Source of the DNA: Blastochloris sulfoviridis
GTDB taxonomy: Bacteria > Pseudomonadota > Alphaproteobacteria > Rhizobiales > Xanthobacteraceae
Direction of reading: 5' to 3'
Length of the DNA stretch: 64,000 nucleotides
Assembly (NCBI RefSeq): GCF_008630065.1
Contig: NZ_VWPL01000007.1
Coordinates: 86,139-150,138 of the forward strand
Shown: one piece after another, positions 9,079 to 17,204 of the stretch
Layout of the letters: each line of letters opens with the position of its first letter
Position numbering within the stretch: the stretch's first letter is position 1
The notes under the pieces: model-generated
The model's database searches: none
The model's input: only the letters and a program-made list of their open reading frames with translations
What the model was told of the DNA's origin: nothing
Position numbers and translations under genes: made by a program

Positions 9079-9082
9079 CTTT

Positions 9083-12000
9083 CTACCCCGCCGCCTGCCC
9101 GCGTTCGAGCGGCACACCGTCGTCGCGCAGCAGCACATAGATCGCCGGGATGACCAGCACCGTCAGCGCGGTGGAGGACGCAAGGCCGAACACCAGCGAG
9201 ATCGCCAGACCCTGGAAGATCGGGTCGGTGAGGATGAACGCCGCGCCGATCATCGCCGCCAGTGCCGTCAGCACGATCGGCTTGAAGCGGATGGCGCCGG
9301 CCTCAATGAGCGCCGCCCGCAGCGGCACGCCGCGCGCCCGCACATGGCGGATGAAATCCACCAGCAGGATCGAGTTGCGCACGATGATGCCGGCGAGCGC
9401 AATGAAGCCGATCATCGAGGTGGCGGTGAACGGCGCGTCGAACAGCCAGTGGCCGAGCACGATGCCGATCAGCGTCAGCGGCACCGGCACCAGGATCACC
9501 AGCGGCAGCCGGAACGAGCCGAACTGCGCCACCACCAGCAGATAGATGCCGAGCAGCGCCACGCCGAACGCCGCACCCATGTCGCGGAAGGTGACATAGG
9601 TGACCTCCCACTCGCCGTCCCACAGCATCGTCGGCTGGGAGTCGTCCTCCGGCTGGCCGTGATACTTGACCACCGGCGGGCCGCCCTCGCCCCAGTCGAT
9701 GGACTTGAGCGCATCCTCGACCGCGAACATGCCGTAGACCGGCGCCTCGAAGCGGCCGGCGACCTCGGCGCTGACCATCTCGGCGAAGCGACCGTTGTGG
9801 CGGAAGATCGGGAAGGAGGCGAGCTCGCGCTTGGCCGTCACCACGTCGCCAAGCTCGACATTGGCGCCCTGGCGCGCGGTGCCGCCGGCCGGCAGCGGCG
9901 TCGACAGCACCTTCTCGCCCGGCGTCATGCCGGCGCGCGGCAGCGCCACGGTGATGTCGATCGGCTTCAGGCTGCCGCCGCGCTGCGAATAGCCGATCTT
10001 CACGCCGCCGATCAGCGCCGCCAGCGTGTCGTAGACCGCCTGCTCCTCGACGCCGTGGAACTCCAGCGCGTCCTGGTCGATCGAATAGCGCAGGCGTTCG
10101 CCGCGGGTGCCGAAGCTGTCGTCGACATCGACGACGAAATCCACCGACTGGAACGCCTGGCGCACCTTGCGCGCCAGCTCGCGCCGGGTCTCGGCGTCGG
10201 GCCCATAGACCTCGGCCAGCAGGGTCGAGAGCACCGGCGGCCCCGGCGGCACCTCCACCACCTTGACCGCCGTGCCGGCAGGCGCCGGCAGGTCGGCGAG
10301 ACGCTTGCGGATGTCGAGCGCGATGGCGTGGCTCGGCCGCTCGCGGTCGCCCTTGGGCACGAGATTGACCGACAGGTCGCCCAGTTCCGGCGTCTCGCGC
10401 GAATAGTAGTGCCGCACCAGACCGTTGAAGTTGAACGGCGCGGCCGTGCCGACATAGGCCTGGATCGAGGTCAGCTCGGGCAGATCCTTCAGCCGCCCGG
10501 CGGCCGCGGTCAGCACCCGGTCGGTCTCCTCCAGCGACGCGCCGCGCGGCAGATCGACCACCACCTGGATTTCCGACTTGTTGTCGAACGGCAGGAGCTT
10601 CACCCGCACCGTCTTGGTGGCGAACAGCGTGCAGGCGGCAAGGGTGGCGACGCCGACGACGGTGAGGAACACCTTCGAGCGGGTGCGGCCCTTCAATAGC
10701 GGCCGCGCCACCCAGGCATAGAAGCGGCCCATGGCGCCGGCATCGTGGCCGTCGCCGCCCGGCGTGCCGCGCTCGCGCTCGAAGCGGCGCCGCGCCACCT
10801 TGAGCAGCAGCCACGGCGTGATGGTGACGGCGACGAAGAACGAGAACAGCATCGCCATCGAGGCGTTGGCCGGGATTGGCGCCATGTATGGGCCCATCAG
10901 GCCGGACACGAACATCATCGGCAGCAGGGCCGCGACGATGGTCAGCGTCGCGACGATGGTCGGGTTGCCGACCTCGGCCACGGCTTCGATGGCGGTCTCG
11001 ACCAGCCCGCGGTCGCCGCGCATCTTCCAGTGGCGCACCACGTTCTCGACCACCACGATGGCGTCGTCGACCAGGATGCCGATCGAGAAGATCAACGCGA
11101 ACAGGCTGACACGGTTGATGGTGTAGCCCATCAGCCACGCCGCAAACAGCGTCAGCAGGATGGTGGTGGGGATGATCACCATCACCACCACGCCCTCGCG
11201 CCAGCCGATGGCCAGCGTGATGAGCAGCACGATCGACACGGTGGCGAGCGCGAGGTGGAACAGCAGCTCGTCGGCCTTCTCGGTCGCCGTCTCGCCATAG
11301 TTGCGGGTGACCGCGATCTCGATGTCGTTGGGCACGATGCGGCCCTTGACGATATCGAGCCGCTTGAGGATGTCCTCGGCCACCACCACCGCATTGGCGC
11401 CCTTGCGCTTGGCCAGCGCGATGCTCACCGCCGGCCGCTTGTCGAGCCCGCCCTCGGCGTTGCGCGTCAGGGTCCAGCTCAGATGCTCCGGCTGGGCCGC
11501 GCCGACCTTCACGTCGGCGACGTCCTTGACATAGACCGGGCGGCCGTCGCGCGAGGTCAGCAGCAACAGGCCGATATCGGGCATGCCCTGCAGCGTCTGG
11601 CCGGCGACCACCGGCACGGCGCGGCCCTGCTCGCGGAAGGTGCCGAGCTGGAAGGAGCGGTTGGCGTTCTCCAGCTTGGCGACGAGCTGGTTGAGCGTGA
11701 TGCCGTAGAGCGACAGCCGCTCGGGATCGGGCTCGACGCGAATCTGGTTGGCGCTGCCGCCGACGATGTAGCTGCCGCCGATCGAGTCGACCTTGCTCAA
11801 CTCGTGCTGCAGCTCCTCGGCCACCTGATAGAGGCCGTTGTCGGTCCAGGCCCCGGCGCGCTCCGGCTTCGGCGACAGCGTCAGCACGACGATGGCGACG
11901 TCGTCGATGCCGCGGCCGACGATCAGCGGCTCGGGAATGCCCTTGGGCAGGCCGGTGATGTTGGCGCGGATCTTGTCGTGCACCCGCAGCACCGCGGTAT

Positions 12001-12343
12001 CCTGGTTGGTGCCGACATAGAATCGGGCGGTGACCATCACCTTGTCGTCGAGCGTCTGCGAGTAGACGTGCTCGACCTCGTTGATGCCCTTGACGATGTC
12101 TTCCAGCGGCCGGGTGATCAGCTCGACCGCATCCTCGGCCTTGTAGCCATTGGCGGCCACGAGGATGTCGACCATCGGCACCGAGATCTGCGGCTCCTCC
12201 TCGCGCGGCACCGACTGCAGCGCGAGAAGCCCGACGATCAGGCTGCCGATGAGCAAGAGCGGCGTCAGCGGCGACTGGATGAAGGTCTTGGTGAGGCGGC
12301 CGGACAGGCCGAGCCGGACGTCGGGCTGCATGTCGGCGCTCAT
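9083..12343 (-). CDS. RND-family efflux transporter, inner-membrane pump
   Basis: This 1086-residue protein has the AcrB/HAE1-type layout: one N-terminal helix, a large periplasmic loop, a helical bundle, a second loop and a second bundle. Motif IFSIGILVDDAIVVVENV carries the paired Asp residues of the proton relay in TM4. LLVDFIRHVRARG is in the C-terminal half. Its ATG overlaps the stop of the membrane fusion gene by four bases, so the two are co-translated. The substrate cannot be read from the sequence. The divergent BigR/SqrR-like regulator hints at induction by sulfane sulfur or related stress. No outer-membrane TolC partner is adjacent. Confidence 0.92.
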   Translation of the reverse strand: MSADMQPDVRLGLSGRLTKTFIQSPLTPLLLIGSLIVGLLALQSVPREEEPQISVPMVDILVAANGYKAEDAVELITRPLEDIVKGINEVEHVYSQTLDDKVMVTARFYVGTNQDTAVLRVHDKIRANITGLPKGIPEPLIVGRGIDDVAIVVLTLSPKPERAGAWTDNGLYQVAEELQHELSKVDSIGGSYIVGGSANQIRVEPDPERLSLYGITLNQLVAKLENANRSFQLGTFREQGRAVPVVAGQTLQGMPDIGLLLLTSRDGRPVYVKDVADVKVGAAQPEHLSWTLTRNAEGGLDKRPAVSIALAKRKGANAVVVAEDILKRLDIVKGRIVPNDIEIAVTRNYGETATEKADELLFHLALATVSIVLLITLAIGWREGVVVMVIIPTTILLTLFAAWLMGYTINRVSLFALIFSIGILVDDAIVVVENVVRHWKMRGDRGLVETAIEAVAEVGNPTIVATLTIVAALLPMMFVSGLMGPYMAPIPANASMAMLFSFFVAVTITPWLLLKVARRRFERERGTPGGDGHDAGAMGRFYAWVARPLLKGRTRSKVFLTVVGVATLAACTLFATKTVRVKLLPFDNKSEIQVVVDLPRGASLEETDRVLTAAAGRLKDLPELTSIQAYVGTAAPFNFNGLVRHYYSRETPELGDLSVNLVPKGDRERPSHAIALDIRKRLADLPAPAGTAVKVVEVPPGPPVLSTLLAEVYGPDAETRRELARKVRQAFQSVDFVVDVDDSFGTRGERLRYSIDQDALEFHGVEEQAVYDTLAALIGGVKIGYSQRGGSLKPIDITVALPRAGMTPGEKVLSTPLPAGGTARQGANVELGDVVTAKRELASFPIFRHNGRFAEMVSAEVAGRFEAPVYGMFAVEDALKSIDWGEGGPPVVKYHGQPEDDSQPTMLWDGEWEVTYVTFRDMGAAFGVALLGIYLLVVAQFGSFRLPLVILVPVPLTLIGIVLGHWLFDAPFTATSMIGFIALAGIIVRNSILLVDFIRHVRARGVPLRAALIEAGAIRFKPIVLTALAAMIGAAFILTDPIFQGLAISLVFGLASSTALTVLVIPAIYVLLRDDGVPLERGQAAG

Positions 12344-13326
12344 GGCGTCACCACCACGTCGCCGTCCTTGAGGCCGGACAGGATCTCGACTTGGCCGTCG
12401 CGGGTCTCGCCGGGCTGGACGACGGCCTCGGTGCCGTCCTTCAGCCGCACGAAATGGGCGCCGGCCCGGGCATAGACGGCCGACGCCGGCACGACGATGG
12501 CGCTGCGCTGGCCGGTCGTCACATAGACCCGGGTTCGTTCGCCGACGAAATAATTGCCCAGCCCCTCGACATCGACGTCGGCGACCACCAGCCCGGTCTG
12601 GATTTCCGGGTAGACGAGCCGCACCCGGCCGGTGCGCAGTGCCTCCTCGCCCTTGCCCTTCAGGTCGTCGCTCCCCAGGCCGCGGGCGCCGATGCGCACC
12701 GCGTCGCCGGCATGCATGATCTGTGCGTGGCGCTCGGGCAGGCGCAGGCGCAGGATGTAGCGGTCCTCGGCCAGCGTGGCGATGGTCTCGCCCGGCAGCA
12801 CGACGCGCCCTTCGGACACCGGCACGGTGAGCACCCGGCCGGCACCGGGCGAGTGGACCACGCCTTCCTTCATCTGCTGCTCGATGACGCTGCGCTCGGC
12901 CTGCATCGCCGCCAGCGTGCGCTCGGCGACGTCGAGCGCGGTGCGCGCCTGGTCAAGCTGGGTCTGCGAGGAGACGCCGCGGCGCTTGAGCTCCTCGATG
13001 CGCGCGAAATCGACCTTGGCCTGGTCGCGCTGCGCGGCCTGCGAGCGGATGCGCTGGTCGGAGGCCTTGGTCTGCAGCAGGAGCTTCTCGTCGACCACGG
13101 TGGCGACCTCGGCGCCGGCCGCGATCTCGTCGCCCTCCTTGACGTTGAGCGTCTCGATGGTGCCGCCGATGCGCGCGCGCGCAACGAGCTGGCGCACCGG
13201 CTCGACGGTGGCGAACACCGCCTTCCAATCCTCGACGGGGGCGGACTTGACGACGATCTCCGCCGCCGGCGCGGCGGACGCGAACAGGGTGCAGGCAAGG
13301 CCGGCGATGAGTGGTGTCGGACGCAT
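12340..13326 (-). CDS. Periplasmic membrane fusion protein (HlyD/RND adaptor)
   Basis: The 328-residue adaptor has a short signal peptide (MRPTPLIAGLACTLFASAAPA). A lipoyl/barrel-sandwich half (GTIETLNVKEGDEIAAGAEVATV), a coiled-coil hairpin (about residues 90-150) and a beta-barrel region follow. It links the RND pump to an outer-membrane channel. The start was set at the signal peptide; longer frames run into the divergent regulator. It is the first gene of the efflux operon, and the 54-bp divergent promoter region holds a perfect inverted repeat. Confidence 0.9.
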   Translation of the reverse strand: MRPTPLIAGLACTLFASAAPAAEIVVKSAPVEDWKAVFATVEPVRQLVARARIGGTIETLNVKEGDEIAAGAEVATVVDEKLLLQTKASDQRIRSQAAQRDQAKVDFARIEELKRRGVSSQTQLDQARTALDVAERTLAAMQAERSVIEQQMKEGVVHSPGAGRVLTVPVSEGRVVLPGETIATLAEDRYILRLRLPERHAQIMHAGDAVRIGARGLGSDDLKGKGEEALRTGRVRLVYPEIQTGLVVADVDVEGLGNYFVGERTRVYVTTGQRSAIVVPASAVYARAGAHFVRLKDGTEAVVQPGETRDGQVEILSGLKDGDVVVTP

Positions 13327-13353
13327 CGGGTCTCTCCAGTGTCGTTTGACACA

Positions 13354-13375
13354 TATATTAGAATACACTAATATA
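13354..13375. promoter_or_regulatory. Perfect inverted repeat between the RND operon and arsR (operator candidate)
   Basis: TATATTAG-N6-CTAATATA has two perfect 8-bp arms in the 54-bp divergent promoter. Read another way it is ATTA-N8-TAAT, the same spacing as the ATTC-N8-GAAT site at dsrA. It ends only 5 bases before the arsR ATG and is 27 bases from the fusion-protein ATG, so a bound repressor would block both. Confidence 0.7.
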
Positions 13376-13380
13376 ACAAG

Positions 13381-13737
13381 ATGGAATTTGAAACGCTCGG
13401 CACCCGGGCCGCGGATGCGGAAGCCTTCCTGAAGGCGCTGGCCAACCGCCACCGCCTGATGATCCTGTGCGAGCTGCACAAGGGCGAGCGTTCGGTGAGC
13501 GAGCTGCAGGAGGCGATGGGTCTCAGCCAGTCGTCGCTGTCGCAGCATCTGGCGCGGCTGCGGCTGGATGCGCTGGTCAAGACGCGGCGCGAGTCGCAGA
13601 CGATCTATTATTCGATCGCCGCAGTCGGCGTGTCGCGCATCATCGCCGTGCTGTACGACCTGTTCTGCGCCGGGGCGTGCAGCGCGGTGCCGCCGAAGGC
13701 GTTGGGGGCGCGCGGGCGCCGCACGCCGCCGCATTGA
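13381..13737 (+). CDS. ArsR-family repressor, BigR/SqrR-like persulfide sensor type (regulator 1)
   Basis: This is a 118-residue winged-helix protein with recognition helix region SQSSLSQHLARLRLDALVKTRR and wing QTIYYS. It has Cys30 (MILCEL) and Cys96 (DLFCAG). These correspond to the two cysteines that form the tetrasulfide or disulfide switch in BigR and SqrR. A third Cys100 is extra. No arsenic- or cadmium-type CxC motif is present. It is divergent from the RND pump and upstream of a rhodanese. Inference: it represses the pump and itself and is released by sulfane sulfur. Confidence 0.85.
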   Translation: MEFETLGTRAADAEAFLKALANRHRLMILCELHKGERSVSELQEAMGLSQSSLSQHLARLRLDALVKTRRESQTIYYSIAAVGVSRIIAVLYDLFCAGACSAVPPKALGARGRRTPPH

Positions 13738-13870
13738 CGGCATGACGTCCGTGAGGCCACACGCCCGAGCCCCGCATATCGGCGGTCTGCCGGCGAGCGT
13801 CGTGGCTTGCATCGCCCGCGCTTCCGGTGAATCGTCCCTCCCCGACCCCACGCCACACCGGAACGAACCG

Positions 13871-14767
13871 ATGACCTCTTCCCTGCCGAACGCCGCCAGC
13901 GCCACCCCGTCGATGACCTCGGGCCTGGCCGGCATCGTCGATGCCGCAGGCGTCGCCGCCGCCATGGCGCGCGATGCGATCGTGTGGGACGTGCGCGACG
14001 GCGCAAGCTTCGCCCAGGGCCACATTCCCGGCGCCGTGCACGTGCCGGGCGGCGAGCGCCTGCTGCGGCTGCCGACCCCGGAGGAGGGCGGCGAGCTGGC
14101 ATGGGTGGCGAACAGCCTCGGCGAGGCCGGGCTCGATCTCGACCGCGAGATCATCGCCTATGGCACCCGCGGCAGCCCGTTCGCCTATGCCGGGGCGTTC
14201 GCGCTGCGCTATTTCGGGGCGCGTCGCGTCGCCACCTTCCATGACGGCATCGAGGGTTGGCGCGAGGCCGGCGAGGCGATCGAGACCACCGGGAGCCGCC
14301 GGCAGCCGGTGACCGTCGAACTCCGGCTCGATCCGGCGCTCGTCATTTCGACCCGCGAGGTGCTGGCGCGGCTCGGCGCGCCCGACATGGTGCTGCTCGA
14401 CGTCCGCACCCCCGGCGAGTTCGCCGGCACCGACGTGCGGGCCGCCCGCGGCGGCCGCATTCCGGGCGCGATCAACATCCCGTTCGAGGCCAACTGGCGC
14501 GATCCGGAGACCGCCGTCAAGCTCGCCCGCGGGCTGGTGGCCGACAGCACCGGCATGCGACTGAAGCCGCTGGACGAGTTGCGCGACCTCTATGCATCGC
14601 TCGATCCGGCCAAGGAGATCGTGGTCTATTGCCAGTCGGGCGTGCGCGCCACCGAGACCGCGTCCGTGCTGGCCGAGCTCGGCTTCGGCAGGGTGCGGCT
14701 CTACAAGCGCTCCTGGGTCGAGTACGCGCTGCAGCCCGAGGCGCCGGTGGCCACCGGCGAGGCTTGA
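13871..14767 (+). CDS. Thiosulfate/3-mercaptopyruvate sulfurtransferase, tandem rhodanese
   Basis: The 298-residue protein has two rhodanese domains (about 20-140 and 155-290). The C-terminal domain carries the active-site loop VVYCQSGVRA with Cys254. The equivalent loop in the first domain reads IIAYGTRGSP, so Tyr replaces Cys and that half is non-catalytic, as usual for SseA-type enzymes. It moves sulfane sulfur from thiosulfate or mercaptopyruvate to an acceptor such as TusA. It follows the BigR/SqrR-like regulator by 133 bp and may be co-transcribed. The ATG chosen begins MTSSLPNAAS; an upstream ATG at 13742 is possible. Confidence 0.88.
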   Translation: MTSSLPNAASATPSMTSGLAGIVDAAGVAAAMARDAIVWDVRDGASFAQGHIPGAVHVPGGERLLRLPTPEEGGELAWVANSLGEAGLDLDREIIAYGTRGSPFAYAGAFALRYFGARRVATFHDGIEGWREAGEAIETTGSRRQPVTVELRLDPALVISTREVLARLGAPDMVLLDVRTPGEFAGTDVRAARGGRIPGAINIPFEANWRDPETAVKLARGLVADSTGMRLKPLDELRDLYASLDPAKEIVVYCQSGVRATETASVLAELGFGRVRLYKRSWVEYALQPEAPVATGEA

Positions 14768-14888
14768 TACGGTTTCCGGTTGATCCCTCCGGGATACCGG
14801 AAACGGTCTCGCCGAAACCCCTTGTTCGAGGGCAGGGTTTTCGGCGATCGGAATACGGTTCTCCGGCCCTGAAGGCCGGAAACCGTAT
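14767..14888. repeat. Palindromic intergenic repeat (family B) between convergent genes
   Basis: ATACGGTTTCCGG at 14767-14779 is matched by its exact complement CCGGAAACCGTAT at 14876-14888. Smaller hairpins lie inside (GATCCCTCCGGGATACC; GCCGAAAACC-type arms). Fragments of the same family occur near 37302, 53898, 61683 and inside 46876-46910. It sits between the convergent rhodanese and cysG genes and may terminate both. Confidence 0.7.
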
Positions 14889-14897
14889 GATCCGGGT

Positions 14898-16400
14898 TCA
14901 CACCGGGCAGGTCGCGGCCGGCGCGCCGCGATGGGCGGCGAGCAGGTCGCCCGCGTCGTCCAGCGCCGGCTGCACGCCGGCGCCGCGGTTCAGCCGCCCG
15001 TGCAGCGTCACCACCGTGCCGACGATGATGATCGCCGGGCCGCGCAGCTTGGTCTCGCGCGCCACCGCGGCGAGCGTGCGCAGCGTACCGGTGACCACCG
15101 CCTGATCGGCGCGGGTGCCGTTGTCGACCACCGCCGCCGGCAGGTCGGGATCGGCACCGCGGACCATGAATTCCGCCATCAGGTCGTCGAGATGGGCAAG
15201 CCCCATATAGATCGCCACCGTCTGGCGCGGCTGCAGCAGGGCCTGCCAATCGAGATCGACGAAGCCGTCGCGGCCATGGCCGGTGACGAACACGCAGGCC
15301 TGGGCGTGGTCGCGGTGGGTGAGCGGGATGCCGGAATAGGCGGCGCAGCCGCTCGCCGCAGTGATGCCGGGGCAGACCTGGAACGGGATGGCGTGCGCGG
15401 CGAGCACCTCGATCTCCTCGCCGCCGCGGCCGAACAGGAACGGATCGCCGCCCTTGAGGCGCAGCACCCGCTTGCCTTCGCGCGCCAGCCGCACGAGCAG
15501 GCTGCAGATCTCCGCCTGCGGCAGGGTGTGCCGGCCCGGCGCCTTGCCGACGAAGATGCGCTCGGCCTCGCGCCGCACGAGATTGAGCACGCCGTCGTCG
15601 ATCAGACGATCGTAGACCACGACGTCGGCCTTCTGCATCAGGCGGAGCGCCCGGAAGGTGAGAAGATCGGGATCGCCCGGCCCGGCACCGACCAGATAGA
15701 CTTCGCCGCGCGGCGCCAAAGCATGGCCTTCGCCTTGGGCTTCACCATGACTTGCGCCGTGACTTGCGGCGGCCTGTTCGAGCGCGGCCCGCAGGGTGGC
15801 GTCGGCGGCGCGGTCGTTGCCGGCCAGAGCGAGGTCGCCGACCGCGCCTTCGAGCACGTCCTCCCAGAACCGGCGCCGCGCCGCGGGCGAGGACAGCCGG
15901 TCGCGCACGTGCTCGCGGAACCGGCCGACCAGACCGGCCAGCCGGCCATAGGCAGCCGGAATCGTACTCTCTAGACGCGCCTTGAGCATTCGCCCAAGGA
16001 TCGGCGAGGCGCCCGAGGTCGAGATCGCGACGATCAGCGGATCGCGATCGACGATCGCCGGCATGATGAAGTCGCACAGATCCGGCCGGTCGGCGACATT
16101 CACCGGCACGCCGGCGCGCCGGGCGAGGGCGCCGAAGGCTTCGTCCCGCGCCGGGCTCGGGGTTGCGACGAAGCACAGTGCCCGGCCATCGAGGTCGGCG
16201 GGCGTCGGGTCTCTCGGCTCGTGCCGAAGATTGGGGTGATCGAGAATGGCCCGGAAATCCGGCGCAAGCTCGGGCGCAAACGCGGTGACGCGACCGCCCG
16301 TACGCAGGAGAAGCTCGGTGCGGCGCGCAGCGACCACGCCGCCGCCGATGACCGCGATGGGCTTGCCCTCGATATCGAGACAGATCGGCAGATGTCGCAT
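14898..16400 (-). CDS. cysG: Siroheme synthase CysG (trifunctional)
   Basis: The 500-residue protein fuses an N-terminal dehydrogenase/ferrochelatase (IAVIGGGVVAARRTELLL; ISTSGASPILGRMLKARLE) to a C-terminal SAM:uroporphyrinogen III methyltransferase (VYLVGAGPGDPDLLTFRALRLM; RLKGGDPFLFGRGGEE). It makes siroheme from uroporphyrinogen III. Its position beside dsrN and the dsr operon suggests it supplies the siroheme precursor for DsrAB as well as for any assimilatory sulfite or nitrite reductase. An Ala/His/Glu-rich linker (about residues 225-255) joins the halves. Confidence 0.96.
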   Translation of the reverse strand: MRHLPICLDIEGKPIAVIGGGVVAARRTELLLRTGGRVTAFAPELAPDFRAILDHPNLRHEPRDPTPADLDGRALCFVATPSPARDEAFGALARRAGVPVNVADRPDLCDFIMPAIVDRDPLIVAISTSGASPILGRMLKARLESTIPAAYGRLAGLVGRFREHVRDRLSSPAARRRFWEDVLEGAVGDLALAGNDRAADATLRAALEQAAASHGASHGEAQGEGHALAPRGEVYLVGAGPGDPDLLTFRALRLMQKADVVVYDRLIDDGVLNLVRREAERIFVGKAPGRHTLPQAEICSLLVRLAREGKRVLRLKGGDPFLFGRGGEEIEVLAAHAIPFQVCPGITAASGCAAYSGIPLTHRDHAQACVFVTGHGRDGFVDLDWQALLQPRQTVAIYMGLAHLDDLMAEFMVRGADPDLPAAVVDNGTRADQAVVTGTLRTLAAVARETKLRGPAIIIVGTVVTLHGRLNRGAGVQPALDDAGDLLAAHRGAPAATCPV

Positions 16401-16516
16401 GGTCGCTCGCGCCTCCCGCGCGGGGCGGGCCGCATCGGCGCCGCCTCCGTCCGTGCCGGCTCTCGAACGGCCGGCTTCGAGGATCAGCCTACCGGCCGCC
16501 CGTCATAATATCAATA

Positions 16517-16534
16517 CATGCGAATAATCGTATG
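16517..16534. promoter_or_regulatory. Imperfect inverted repeat in the cysG / GNAT divergent promoter
   Basis: CATGCGA-ATAA-TCGTATG is a dyad with one mismatched pair, in a locally AT-rich stretch between the divergent cysG and GNAT genes. It shares TGCGAATA with the dsrA promoter region but does not have the ATTC-N8-GAAT geometry. It may be an operator. Confidence 0.45.
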
Positions 16535-16613
16535 ATTTAAGACTCTGTCCACGTCTTGCGTGCCCAATGGTCATCATGCGACTTTAGCCTAAGTGTTGTC
16601 ACATTTTGCTGCG

Positions 16614-17204
16614 ATGCAGCACGCTGCGAATCGGAAGTTCAAGACCATGGCCTCATCCGTCGAGATGCCCGGCAGCATCGTCAGGCTCGGCCCTGCCGAT
16701 GCCGATCGCTATTGCGAGCACATGATGCGGCTCGATCAGGCGGCACGTGAACTTCGCTTCTTCGCCGATGTCTCGGATTTCCATGTCGTGCTGCACGCCG
16801 GTGCTGCGCTGTCGGACGGTCGGATCGTCATCGGCTTCGTCGTCGAGGACGAGATCCGCGGCGCCTGCGAGCTGATGCTGAGCGACGAGATCACCCGCTC
16901 GGCGGAAGGCGCCTTCAGCGTCGAGGGCTGCTGGCGCCGCCACGGCATCGGCTCGCGCCTGATGGTGGCGATGATTGAGGAGGCGCGGCGCGCCGACATC
17001 CGCCGCATCGAGCTGTCGTGCCTGAAGTCGAACGTGCCGATGCAGTGCCTCGCCGCCGGCTTCACCGACGACCTGCGGGTCGAGGACAACACCGTCCTCG
17101 CCATCCTCCAGCGTTCGGACGATGCGCTCGAGGTCGTGGGCACGCCGGACCTGCTCCAGGGCGCAGGCCCCGCTCATCGGCTCGCCGCCAGCCAGACGTC
17201 CTGA
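16614..17204 (+). CDS. GNAT-family acetyltransferase-like protein (paralogue 1)
   Basis: This protein of about 196 residues has the GNAT acetyl-CoA motif region (RRHGIGSRLMVAMIEEARR) and a C-terminal LKSNVPMQCLAAGF strand, so an N-acetyltransferase fold is likely. The substrate is unknown. A second protein of the same build lies at 60417-61091; both share a DR.LRF-like start and SNxPMQxLA. Start ATG 16614 is chosen over a GTG seven codons upstream, and Met codons 12 and 18 are also possible. Its 3' end overlaps dsrN tail-to-tail by 31 bases. It is divergent from cysG inside the sulfur block. Confidence 0.75.
   Translation: MQHAANRKFKTMASSVEMPGSIVRLGPADADRYCEHMMRLDQAARELRFFADVSDFHVVLHAGAALSDGRIVIGFVVEDEIRGACELMLSDEITRSAEGAFSVEGCWRRHGIGSRLMVAMIEEARRADIRRIELSCLKSNVPMQCLAAGFTDDLRVEDNTVLAILQRSDDALEVVGTPDLLQGAGPAHRLAASQTS

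Noticed and set aside
14767..14888. CRISPR-like or riboswitch element between the rhodanese gene and cysG
   Set aside because: There is no repeat-spacer periodicity; the signal is a nested palindrome between convergent genes. No CRISPR array was seen anywhere in the window.
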